A stretch of 64,000 nucleotides of DNA from Viscum album (lineage: Eukaryota; Streptophyta; Magnoliopsida; Santalales; Viscaceae): NCBI GenBank assembly GCA_963277665.1, contig OY728125.1, forward strand, positions 1,712,828,889-1,712,892,888, in the 5' to 3' direction. The position numbers and the translations under genes were made by a program. Shown here piece by piece: positions 26,403 through 37,750 of this stretch. The notes below the pieces were generated by a model. That model had not been told where the DNA came from. It ran no database searches and saw only the letters and a list, made by a program, of their open reading frames with translations. The first letter of the stretch is position 1; each line of letters opens with the position of its first letter.

Positions 26403-28612
26403 ATTTAGATCCAAATTATACTTATTAGTAAACTATATTATTATTTTGTAATGATAGATGAAGGTTTATGATGGATGGGACATAAAAAATGCACTTTATA
26501 TATGGGATTAGTTTACTCTTCTTTACAGGGTGACCATGTTTTCAAGGTAAAGGATGCTTCTTGAAATTTTTATATAATTATTTGGTGTTGTATAAATGTG
26601 TTGTGTTTTTAATTATTATTTCATTTGGATCGTGATGCTTGGACTATAGAGGAAAGTGGGTGAATTTGCCTATGAATCAATATATGGATATACGGATCAC
26701 ATAAAAATTCTGTGATTGTGCGTGATTTGTTATCTAATATTTGGAACATCATGTATCATTTTCTAATGTGTCAACAACAATATAAAAAAATTAGAATCAT
26801 ATTTTCTTTGTGGAATTATAATCATATAAACTAAGTAAATGATTAATTGAGTTTGTTGGGTATGTGGATCATGTGTGTATGTGTGTGTCCAGTATGTGAT
26901 ACCTAACCCTAGAATTGGAATATGGGGTTATATGTCTATATGGTATGAAATATATGTTAAGATAAGGATGTATACAATCTAGTATGTCTTACTTTTTATT
27001 ACAATTTTACTTATTTTTTATGCTTATGATATTAAATATTTGGTGACAATAGTATTTGGTTTTCAAGGATATTCCACCATGATGGCCTCTATTAAAGGAT
27101 TTGGATAGAATTTTGGACTCACTAAATCCTAAGAAAGTTGGATCCCTTAAGTATGAATATAATTATGGTTCTCAGGTAGAGGTGTTATGGTAGCTAGAGA
27201 AACCAGTTGATCTAAGGGTACTATTTAATGATCAGTTATGGGTGAATCTTCTACAGTTTATTAAGTGTATCAATCAGAGGACTCACAGATGGGATGTCAG
27301 ATATTTGGGTATATCGTTGAATTTTATTTAAGTAATGGTTCATCTAGAACCTTTTCCCATGGAAACTATTAAAGGACTATACATATGATTACATCCACAT
27401 AGTATAGAGGGAGACATCCTTCATGGAATATGTTGATATGTTCATCGATATATTTCATTTTTCATAAAAATTTGATTGGGTGATATCACCAACATGAAAT
27501 GATTTGAGGATGGATTTCAACATGCAAACATGGGGCTGGTGAATATTTTTAGGTTGTCCTAATTTTAATGGTTGGTGCACTCGACATTATTTTTGAACTG
27601 AAACATGAATGATGGAATTTTACCTAGATGTATAATGGCATCTGGTGAACATAGTTTTGGGTCTTTAAGTTGTCTAAAAGGTATGATAAGGTAATAATGG
27701 GTAGGTCTGGGAAATTATTAGCTTTCCCACCTTATGGTTTTTCATCATCAATGTGCTATCACCAAGATAAATGTGGTATATTCAAATCCGATGTGATCAT
27801 CCATTGAATCAGGACACAGAAGTTGATTTGGTGATCAATAATGGGGGACGTTTCTAATATAGGGTGCCTATAAATCAATAGGTTGGGGGTTAGTTTAATT
27901 CCAATTGATCAACCTAACCTATTATGAGATGGTTTTACATATGTTGATGGTTATAGGTACTCTATGATCAGGTTTATTTGGATATCCTAATTGGTATCGG
28001 TGCATTATATGCATTATGTGTTAGTGGACTGAATAGGTATTGGTCAAGGATTTGGAATAAAATATGATGCATAATGACTATATGTTAATGGATTGAATGT
28101 GTGAAATTTGAAATGATGATCGAGTATGGTACATTAATTTTATTTAGTGGCTTCAGTTTGTTGATACTAGTTACATTTTTCTTATAATGGAGAGTACCCA
28201 CAAATGCAATTGGTCCTTTTAAGTGTTATAATTCTAATGATCATGCATAAGTTTATGTGTTTGGTAACATACATGATTCCAAAGGGTGATATGAGTGGGA
28301 TGGATATGATTTTTTTGGGTTTAATTTTTGTTCTAGAGGGAGATAGCATGTGGATGAAATATTTTGTTTTCGTGAGGTAATAATATATATTTTTTAATAT
28401 AGTGTTTTTGGGTTGAAATTATACCAATCATATGTATTTTGGATCTTTTATGGTGTTAGAGTGTTAATAATAAGTCCATAGTTGGGTTTTAGGAAAGGAT
28501 GGCTATGATAGTGGAATTTTCATGTGTGATGACTCACACTAAAACCATGTTCAGATTCCATTAGTGATATAATGGGAAAGGTGATGGACACTAGCCCTTA
28601 CAGTAGACCCCG
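26403..28612 (+). other. Internal region of the pol-less element, coding not assigned
   Basis: No pol domain can be traced. The best-preserved frame is on the plus strand at about 27060-27420. It reads with only a few stops and includes DSLNPKKVGSLKYEYNYG and later RVLFNDQLWVNLLQFI. The composition there looks protein-like (Trp, Gln, His, Arg present) and not like random AT translation. I do not recognise the family. It might be a decayed gag, a captured host fragment or an accessory protein. Confidence 0.45.
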
Positions 28613-28639
28613 GTGGAGGGGAACTGGGGCCCCCGTGGG
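28613..28639 (+). other. Degenerate polypurine tract
   Basis: GGTGGAGGGGAACTGGGG followed by a short C run and GTGGG directly precedes the inferred 3' LTR start. It is purine-dominated with a few interruptions, consistent with a decayed tract. Confidence 0.5.
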
Positions 28640-30418
28640 TGTCATTTGAGTACTAATAGGAGAAATATATGATAGAATTGGTTTAAAATTTTTAATGAAA
28701 TAATTTTAATTAATTAATTATGTAATAATATAGATAGGATGAAACTCCCGTCATCCCTCATTTTCTGTTCTCCAAATATGATTTCACCTAGATTTCACAT
28801 ATACTTTATATCGTATACCATATAGAGTCACCATAAGTATGGAATAACATTATATTTCAATTGATTATTTTTTTTTATTGGCATGTTTTGAATAAAATAT
28901 TTTTTAGGTATTTTTTTACTGATTCATTATTTCTTCCCTTTAGAGTTTAATCGGGCCATGAAATTTGACACAAAATCTCCTACATATACCTGGTAGTTTG
29001 TGCCTTTATATTAATACTTTTTATATGATTTTATTCATGATGATACTTAGGAGTATGGGTACGATCATGTATGTGACTAGGAATGAAACAAATTGGTGTA
29101 TTTGTAGACATAGAGATATGCCCAATGGGTTGTCTCCGGAGGGTTTTCACATGTGGTATGGAGTGTATATATTATGCATATGGTGGTAAATTTTAATATT
29201 TTCAAGAAAGTAACCATAGTTTTTCATGTGATTATACATGTGATGGGATACTTAATATTGATCTTTGATATTTTCATATTTGTAACCCATGTAGTTACGG
29301 GGAAATTTTGTCACTGGCATATTATGTTGGCGATGTATCATTAAGTGATAGTAGTGATACTTATGTTTTCCAGGCGATGTTTATAGGATCAAAATAATTT
29401 TGATCACCCTATGGATGAAGAATTAAGTGTCATGTGTCGATAGAGGAACCCACATGGTGGTGTTGACCATTGGTTGATTGGGGAATCCTCCATAGAAGAG
29501 AGGAATCCAGATATGTAATAGTTATGGCCATGGGAATTGGTGGGTGATTGAGATTCATTGTTGGGAGTCGTCTACTCATTATATATGAGGACCTTTGTTG
29601 GGGATGATGGGTTAGGCATGGTAAATAGTGAGTGGTAATTGTGTTTTGGAGGTTTTCCATAATTAATACTTTGATGGATTGTCTAAATTGAGTTGGATTA
29701 GTTTGATGTACTCAGGTGAGTTAAGATATGTATAGACCATGGTTGAAACATCATGAATTAACACTCTGCAATGATGGTGGGGAGCTCAAAGGGTCATGAA
29801 TTGAGTACAGCATGATGTGTGTCTTGTAATGTTTTCCAAATGATTCACCTTTTAAACAACTATATACTTATAGATAGTATCTATGGATAGTATAGATGGT
29901 TTACTACTATATTCATAATAACAAATAACATGGGTCCTCTCTGAAAATTTTGGAATTTATGCTTTGTAATTTATACAATTTAATGGGACTTATGACATAT
30001 TTATTTCATAGATTGAGGTAAAATAGATAAATAGGAGAAATGTTTATGGATTTGGGATGGACTAGGTAGATTCAAGTGCCACAATGAAGTTTATTTCATT
30101 GTTTTGAGACATTGTCTTGTAGGATATGACCTGGGGAGAGAAAAGTTTCATTCTTATGTCTTGTATAACATTGTAGATATTCATTTCTCATACCATATAA
30201 TATATTTCTATTATTACTCTTTATATTATGATATATTGAATGTTTATGTCATTTTCTTCCATTTTTTTCATTATTTATTAACTTGTTATGTAATGTCCCC
30301 ATTATCACACATGGAGCCCTACATATAGTAGGTATCCATATTGATATGGGGAGATGCATCTATGGTTTGTGTCTATATGCTAACATTCTGTTTAAATGAT
30401 TTATGTCAGGGGAACTGT
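28640..30418 (+). repeat. 3' LTR of the pol-less element
   Basis: About 1.78 kb; starts near TGTCATTTGAG. Its end is inferred from alignment with 26387 and has decayed from CACA to CTGTA. Short open frames in it (28965-29189, 29153-29344, 29430-29660, 30104-30328) have no counterpart reading in the 5' LTR and are not genes. Confidence 0.7.
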
Positions 30419-33400
30419 ATATTTTTTTGGTGGATAAATGTTGTGATGAGATGTTTGATAATAATGTAGATTAGTTGTACCATATTTTTAAATAGATGTG
30501 TAGGATATTTTAACTCAATTATTATATTTTATGTTACATCAGTGATGAAATTATTATTTTCTATACTATAAAATTACTAATATGATATTATAGGGTATAT
30601 CACAATATCCAGTATTGTTATTTTCAACCATCTCCCCAACTATTTAGAATTGAAATTGTTATGGATGGTTGAAGTGTGTTAGTCCTTGGGGGAAAAGTTA
30701 TCTAGATTAAAAACAAGTATAGTCATTTTCCATCTCTCAGGTCTACTGTTGGATATGAATATTTTCATGTCAGATACATGACATTTTACATTCTAGGAAA
30801 ATATAACTATAATTTTGGACTTGGATTATGGGGGAATTTTCTATATTTTCATGTAATGTCTTCTATTATAAATATTTTAATTGTTATAACCAGGGATATA
30901 TTTTGATATATTTTCATTCTTCATGAGATATTTATAATAAAATGGTATATATTTGATAGAATTGGAAGGGGTGATTGTGATTGACAGAGGTGTTTTATTT
31001 TCACACGAATACATAAATCACATTTTATCTCTCTATAAATAAGTGTTTTCATATTGGGTATAGACTTTTTGAATGATCATCATGTAGTAGTTTAAGTGGA
31101 GGAAATATATTGTTGTGATGTGTGAATTTATATGATTCTTAATGTACGGATTGTTTTAAAAACAATGAATTTCATGAAAACCCATGTTTTGGTTCATTAA
31201 TAATTAAAATCACATCTAAAATTTATTAAATATATATATATATTAGAGTTTTTTTTGTTTTGGATAATTATTCGAAAACTAACAGATGTCGTGATGAATC
31301 AAACAATATTAGTATTTGATATTTATGGCCCTTGATTGTGATGAATTTTTTTTATTTTTAATGAAAAATTATTTAAGGATGTTCCATGTGGTATTGAATT
31401 GGGAAGTCACAGTAGTGTCATGATGAAGATTATAAAAAAAATTCATCACACATTTTTACAATTTCAATAATATTTTGGGTTTCTTTGACGATCTTAGTTT
31501 TACAAATGAAATCATGATGAATATCGTGGTTCACATAGAGATGGAAAAAATAATGAAAATAAAACAAATCAATCATGGTTACGGTTATTTAAAATAAATT
31601 GATTTTTTATATATTATTTAGTGTTGTTGAAGAACCCCATTTTGTGGTTCACCTCACTACATCAAGGATTTTCGAGGAATCTAGTATCAAGTTGTTTTGA
31701 TAATGTTTCTTGATGTGTTCCACATGGTACATAAAAATTTAAATATCAAGGCCCCTTTGTCATATAAAATGTGATTTTAAAGTCTAATATGATATCAACA
31801 CTGAGAATGATGCAGGGTAAGGTGAATTTTATGTAGGGAGTCGGATATTTAATGTAAAAAATAAAATGAAAAGAAGAAGATGTAGATTGAGTGGCTGTTA
31901 TAGAAGAATGTATAGATAGTGGTGTGGAAGATGGGTGTTATTGTGAATATAGGCAGGAGGAGAACCCTAAGGAAGTGAAAATTATATATTTTTTCATCAA
32001 TAAAATTATTATATGAAGAATGTTTGAAAAGTTTGATTGAATGGTTACTTGAATAGAGGATAAATAATATATGTTTTTAGTGTACGTTTTAGTTTAGAAT
32101 TGGTTTTTTATGATGTAAGACTCATAAAAACATCAATATATATGAGTGAAAGAAATAGTACATTTTGTGATATAGATGAAATTGGGATTTCATGAACAAT
32201 AAATTTTTTGTGATGTAAGTGGAAATTAATTAGTCCCTATCTATTTATAAAAAATAATATATTTTCAGGAGAAATTGAAGTCTATATTTTATTTTGACAT
32301 TGAATATTTATTAGTTATTTTTTCTGAGAACATAATACATATTTAGATACATGGTTATTTATTCATGTTCATTGATATATCCTTTTCAATGTAACCAATG
32401 GATAATAGAAGTAAATAATATTGAAATGGATTATACAATATTACACTAAGAAAATAGATTGTCATTTTACATACAGAAAGTGTTAAATATAAATCCTTAC
32501 TATGTTTCTATGTATGTTGGTATTTAATGTGGTCTCTAAATTAATTAAATTTTATTATAGAATTTAGTATTGAAAATAAAAGATATGAATGTATCATTTT
32601 TTCATAATCGAAACCAAACCAAAAATTATATTAGTGGAGAACAATAAATTAAATTCATTAACTAATTCAAACACCAGTGGATACTTTTTTTGGATACAAT
32701 GTATAATTAAAGGTAGTGAATCTATAATTGTTATCAAACTAGTGTTTTTGATAACCTTCAAATACCTCAATGGTTTTTGAAGTTAATGGTGTAAAATATT
32801 ATTTGTTTTATGGATTAATTAGTAATTTCAATTTTTATTTACACTAATGTTTTTATTATTTAGGTGACTATAAATGTTTTTAGCACAATTAATGGGAAAA
32901 TATACAATGTTTGACGGAGAATGAAGTTATTATAATTTTAATCTTTTGGAATATATTTTATTGACATTCTAATTGATGGTTAAAATCTAGTTATTGAAGG
33001 TGAAGTGATAAATCATATTGATTGAAATAATATTTACATGTATATATATATATATGGAACTCTATAATTGGATCAAATTTAGAGAGGAAATTTATAAAGG
33101 TTATTGTGCCATGAGAATTACTAGAATTTTGGTGAGGTTATAGAATATTCATGATGGTAATGTTAGAATTAATGAAGTAGAACATAAAAAATATATTTAT
33201 CAATTTTAATACAATTTTCTAATTCACGGATAAATCGTATATGATTTTTTTTAAAAATTAATGATATTTTATTTTTTAAATTTGTTTAATAAAAATATTA
33301 ATGATTTAATGATTTATAATATGATTATACATTTAATTTCAAATGGGTTTGATGAAAAAATTTACTCACCTGGATATTGTAATATGAATTGAATTTTTAA

Positions 33401-34300
33401 TGATTAATTATATAGTGTGTTATATAAACCTGAGATAAGAAATTGTTGTTGGAAATGAAAAATATACACTATACACTTTATCATAGAATCAATGATGTGG
33501 TCCTAACATAGAAGATAATTTTATTTTGATCCAAATAGAATATATCTATTCATGAGTATGATGAAAATGGGATTTGAATGTGTCTCATGATTTATCACTC
33601 ACTAAGAGTTACAGGTTTCTAAAAGGAATTATCTAATTTGGTGATGTTGTTCAGTATCACATCCATGAAACATGACTTGTTTTTAAAAAAATTAAAACTC
33701 AATTTTGGGAGTCTTATACAATTTTTTCCTCAAAAAACAAATGTTATGGTTAAACCAAATATCTAGGGGCATGGTTTTTATCACCATGTCGGATTTGAAT
33801 CTAAGAAACCAAAAGATAACACACAAATCGAATGTCTTTTCTATTTTAACATTAGATCCTTTTATCAAAAATGTGGTGGTGGCCCATGAATAAACATAGT
33901 TAACCGTATAAAAAATATGTTTAAGGTTCCTAGTTTATGTATTTTAAATATACTCCCTTTGTGTATATGTTTGAATCATATTACCTTTTACTCATTTATT
34001 AATATGTGGTTGTGGTTTGAATTTGAACACAACACTTATTTTGGTACTTGTTTCGTTTTTTTTAGAATGGAGAAAACCTTTTTTACAGCTTCCACACACA
34101 TGTGTATCAATTTCATCATTTTCAGTTACTTGGAAGAACTTTTATCTCTCAAAAAAATTCAATTATATGGCTTTGGTTTTATTTATCTCTATCTAGGATG
34201 TTAAAAATATTACATTAAATAGACCCCTGACATGAATTTCAGAAAAGAGAATTATTTTACTTAGGTGTGAATTTTGAAAAATCATAAAATTATCAAGAAA
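30419..34300. other. AT-rich region, no gene seen
   Basis: The plus strand remains mildly T/G-biased, like the preceding element. Frames at 32589-32780, 33705-33893 and 33917-34204 are open for 62-95 codons but carry no motif I recognise. A TA run is at about 33041-33057. Possibly remnants of further plus-strand LTR sequence. Confidence 0.5.
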
Positions 34301-35390
34301 CTCCTTCACAATAAAGTATTTATAGATGAATTTTCTTTTGTTGAATTTATATTTAAGTCATAATACTATGTATCCTCCCATATAAAATATTTATTGCGAT
34401 TTATATATCAAATAAGACTCTAATGGGATGAACTTTGTAAAACCATCATGAGGAACCCTTATTTTCCACATAGAAATTATTTATATAGGGTTTTCTACAT
34501 AAATCATATGAGTTCACAAAAAATAATATTCCATACCATTTTAGGACCCTACTCATCCTCAAAGATCTTTAATTGTTTATGATCTATAGGTTTCACATGA
34601 TATATAAATCCATATTCCAAATAGATCAGCACCATATAAAATTTGAAAAAAAATTATACACTATATAAATGATTTATTATATGGGTATTCAACCGCTAAT
34701 ATAATCCGAAAATAATTTATTATCCTCCAATCATCAAGGTATCATCCGAAAAAATCCTCTTTCATAATGGATTCTTCTAAATACAAAAAAAAATGACATG
34801 GTCGAGTCCCAATGAAATTCAATGTGACACTGTTTATCATGCATTCCTTTGAAATTGCGAGTGGGTAAACCTATGAGGTAACTCCTTAAATATTCTTACC
34901 TGGATAATAGGGTCTCAATTGTATATAAAACCATAATTCCCTTTTAAATTATATTAATTTTTAGGTGATTAGTGGAGCTCTTATTGGCCAACAAAACTCA
35001 TCCTAGTTACCCTATGCTGGTCCATTCATCAATCATGTATCTAGTCAACCCCTTTTTCCAATTAGTGAGAAAATAAATCAATGGGATGCCAATTTGGTTT
35101 AATTTCTATCTATTCATAATTGTTTCATATCACTCATGATATTAATCATCCTTTCATGTAAATTTATTAAATGATAGGAGACAACTAGAAAATAGTCACT
35201 CATACATAAGTCTAACAGAAATCAATGTTTGGTACCTTTCACCATGATGTATAATCAATATGACATTAAATTTCTTTTAAGTGGTCATCGTTATTTAATC
35301 AAAATCTATACTATATAATGGTTGCAGTCATATAACCTTGAACTAGAATACGTAAGCTTGCTTGTTAAATAACCTTAAAGGAACATCATT

Positions 35391-35525
35391 AGTCCAGGAT
35401 GCATGACCATAAAGAGGATACCATGGGTCCAAGTTGTGTGAAATTAAAAATTAAATTCATTGGTCCAGGAATCATGGATTTTGAAGGGAATTCCCAAGTC
35501 CGAGATGCATGAAATTAATAGGAGA
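35391..35525. repeat. 35-bp minisatellite, four copies
   Basis: The core GTCC(A/G) begins at 35392, 35427, 35463 and 35498, giving spacings of 35, 36 and 35 bases. Copies share the pattern GTCCAGGATGCATGA...AAATT/GGAT before the next core; copies 1 and 4 share GATGCATGA. Divergence between copies is substantial. It is not coding in any frame I can follow. Confidence 0.7.
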
Positions 35526-36995
35526 TTAATTATATAAGGTTATATAGTCATAAAATACACAACTACTTCCAAGAAACATGAGCATAACAAGACAATGTAT
35601 CTTATTGAATGTTATAAAAATAAATAGTTCTTGATTCCATTTATGTGGATATATATTTATCACTTATCATGAATCAAATAGAAAATAAAAAATACCTACT
35701 ACCTCTTGGGATTGTGGATAATCTAGAATAACTAGTTTATGAAATTAAACAATAATATAATGAAACACTTAGGGTGAAATATGGATCCTCTTATAAATAT
35801 TGATGGATGATCAGTAATAAATATAAATATTCCCCTTTATGGAGGGTTTCAATAGATTTATTTTTTATAAGAGTAAAAAACATTTTTATGGGAAGGATTT
35901 TTGTAAATATACATTTACCCAAGACGAGTGTCCTTGAATAAGGAAAAGGAACCATGATATGATGGAAAACCCACTCACCATTTTGACCAATACATGAGAT
36001 TTGGTGAATCATTAGTTCATTATAATGGACAAAAAGGCATGAAAAGAAGGTCCAACACCAAAAAAAAATTAGACCCAAAATTTTTGGGGATCAATAATAG
36101 TAAACATGATGTCAAAAACATTACCCATAAAAGATATATTTCTTTTATAAATCCTAAATTAGGGAATGTAACAAATGGGTATCTTAAATTTTTTTTACTC
36201 ATCTCTCTCTTATAAAATAAAAATTTAATCATTTATCACGAAATCATTAAGAATCATATTTCCCTTTCCTAGATCTGAGGAAATAATAGAATTAGTTCAG
36301 TGCTTGTGAATCAGCAGAAAATTGCTCCTTATACTTGTCCCCCAACCACAATGAGTATTGAACCCTCCAATCCTAATAATTGTTTCCACCCTAACATAAT
36401 TTCCAAAAAATGTTGGGAAGTAAATCATTACACAAAACCACCATAAATGATATATCTATACCTTAAAGGTGGAATAAAAAATTATTTAAGAGCCAAGTCC
36501 CTAAAGGTCAACATATCAATGATAGTCTTCTGGTAGTAAAGTTTCTTTTTTTCCATATTGAACTTATTTGGATGTCTCTCATTGAAGATAACAATAACTA
36601 CATTTATTTTCTTATGGTTTTATATGGTGGAATACATTACATCTAGATGGATACCCAAGTACCACATTAAACGGATCCATGTTTATATGGTATCTTTAAT
36701 CACGACTTAACCCTAATTCCTTTAGATATCATAGATAAATTTATTATCACTGTGATCATCCTTACAAAGGAAATCAAGAGGAGGCCCCCCCAAGGGTCAT
36801 CTATTATCCCAACACAATAGTATACCTCAATATATAATGACACTATCATATTTATTACTCATTCAAATGTCCCATTATTGACTCAAGGATGATTCCAATG
36901 ATTCATTGGAATGTAGACTTAGACTTCATTGAGGATGACACTGATTTCTAGTTCCGAAATTCGGTCACCAAATACAGAAGGAAAAAACAACTACA

Positions 36996-37750
36996 GAGGT
37001 CCTCCATTTTGTGTCAAAATTATAAATATTTCTAGTATTAATTTCTAGATGACTCATCGTGATGATCCTCAACACGATAATGGAAATAAACATCATCATG
37101 ACCTTCCCTATAGAGATCATTAAGTCACTAAACAAAAAGGTCATCCCCATAAACATAAATTAGAATATTTCTATAGAGGTCCTCTCTAGGGTCCACATTG
37201 TTGTTTTCATACTCAAATAGATAGTAATACTAGTTGTTAAGACCTTCCCCTTGAAATTTCATCAATTAAACACATAGATCCAACCCTTGATGTTTTGTGG
37301 TGAAGGCTCTCCCAACTATGAAAATATCAATTGGTATGGATGCCTAAACCATATTAATCAAGAATGTTTTAATGAAAATATTGGTCAACAATGTGGGGCT
37401 GAAAATATATATTGTGTAAATTGATCCCCCTTTTTTTAAAAACAAAAACAATAGAGGTCCTTCATTTGGTTATAAATTCAGTTGCTCTAGGGGTCCATTC
37501 TAAGGAAAATGTTGCAGTGGTCTTCCATTCACAAGATATATGATTAAATTGATTATCCTATTAATGATGAAAACCAAGAAATATATGACCATGGAGGTCA
37601 TCCCAATGGTTATCAAGTACAAAAAAATCATTGTGTAAGTTCCCCCCATGATAGAAAATTAGAAATCAACAACTATAAAGGTCTTACCCGTGGTACTCAT
37701 TGTAAAGACCATCCACTAAAAGAAAAATCTCCTTGGAATGAAGGTATTAC
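36996..37750. repeat. Degenerate GGTCNTCC repeat region
   Basis: The words GAGGTCCTCC, GATCCTC, GACCTTCCC, AGGTCATCCCC, GAGGTCCTC, GGTCCAC, GACCTTCCCC, GAGGTCCTTC, GGTCCATTC, GGTCTTCC, GAGGTCATCCC, AGGTCTTACCC and GACCATCC recur at 36998, 37064, 37100, 37138, 37178, 37190, 37241 and on to 37707. Many gaps are near 36-42 bases or twice that. It looks like an expanded and decayed minisatellite, or coding repeats read on the minus strand. Irregular spacing makes the unit length uncertain. Confidence 0.5.

Larger units (their letters stand above)
24562..30418 (+). mobile_element. Pol-less LTR retrotransposon (LARD-like derivative)
   Basis: Two direct repeats of about 1.8 kb flank 2.25 kb of internal DNA. 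The internal DNA starts with a decayed initiator tRNA-Met primer site and ends with a G-rich purine stretch. The pair aligns at an offset of about 4.03 kb over most of its length (about 4.07 kb at the left end): for example CATGGGTTGGGCATGGTAAA near 25571 against GATGGGTTAGGCATGGTAAA near 29605, and ATGATCTATGT at 26364 against ATGATTTATGT at 30395. No protease, RT, RNase H or integrase motif is present between them, so the element depended on others or lost pol by deletion. Orientation follows from primer site and polypurine positions. Confidence 0.75.

Noticed and set aside
27240..27330. Resemblance of the QRTHRWDV stretch to the ETHTFHLP block of the plant mobile domain
   Set aside because: Only a few residues agree and surrounding hallmark residues are absent, so the assignment would be a guess.
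33705..34204. Two adjacent open plus-strand frames (62 and 95 codons) suggesting a small gene
   Set aside because: No recognisable domain; the second is Phe/Leu/Ile-rich as expected from T-rich DNA, and no promoter or splice structure supports a gene.
35791..36232. Overlapping open frames on both strands around 36.0 kb
   Set aside because: The frames are antisense to one another, none matches a family, and C/A-rich sequence without many TAA/TAG triplets produces them by composition.
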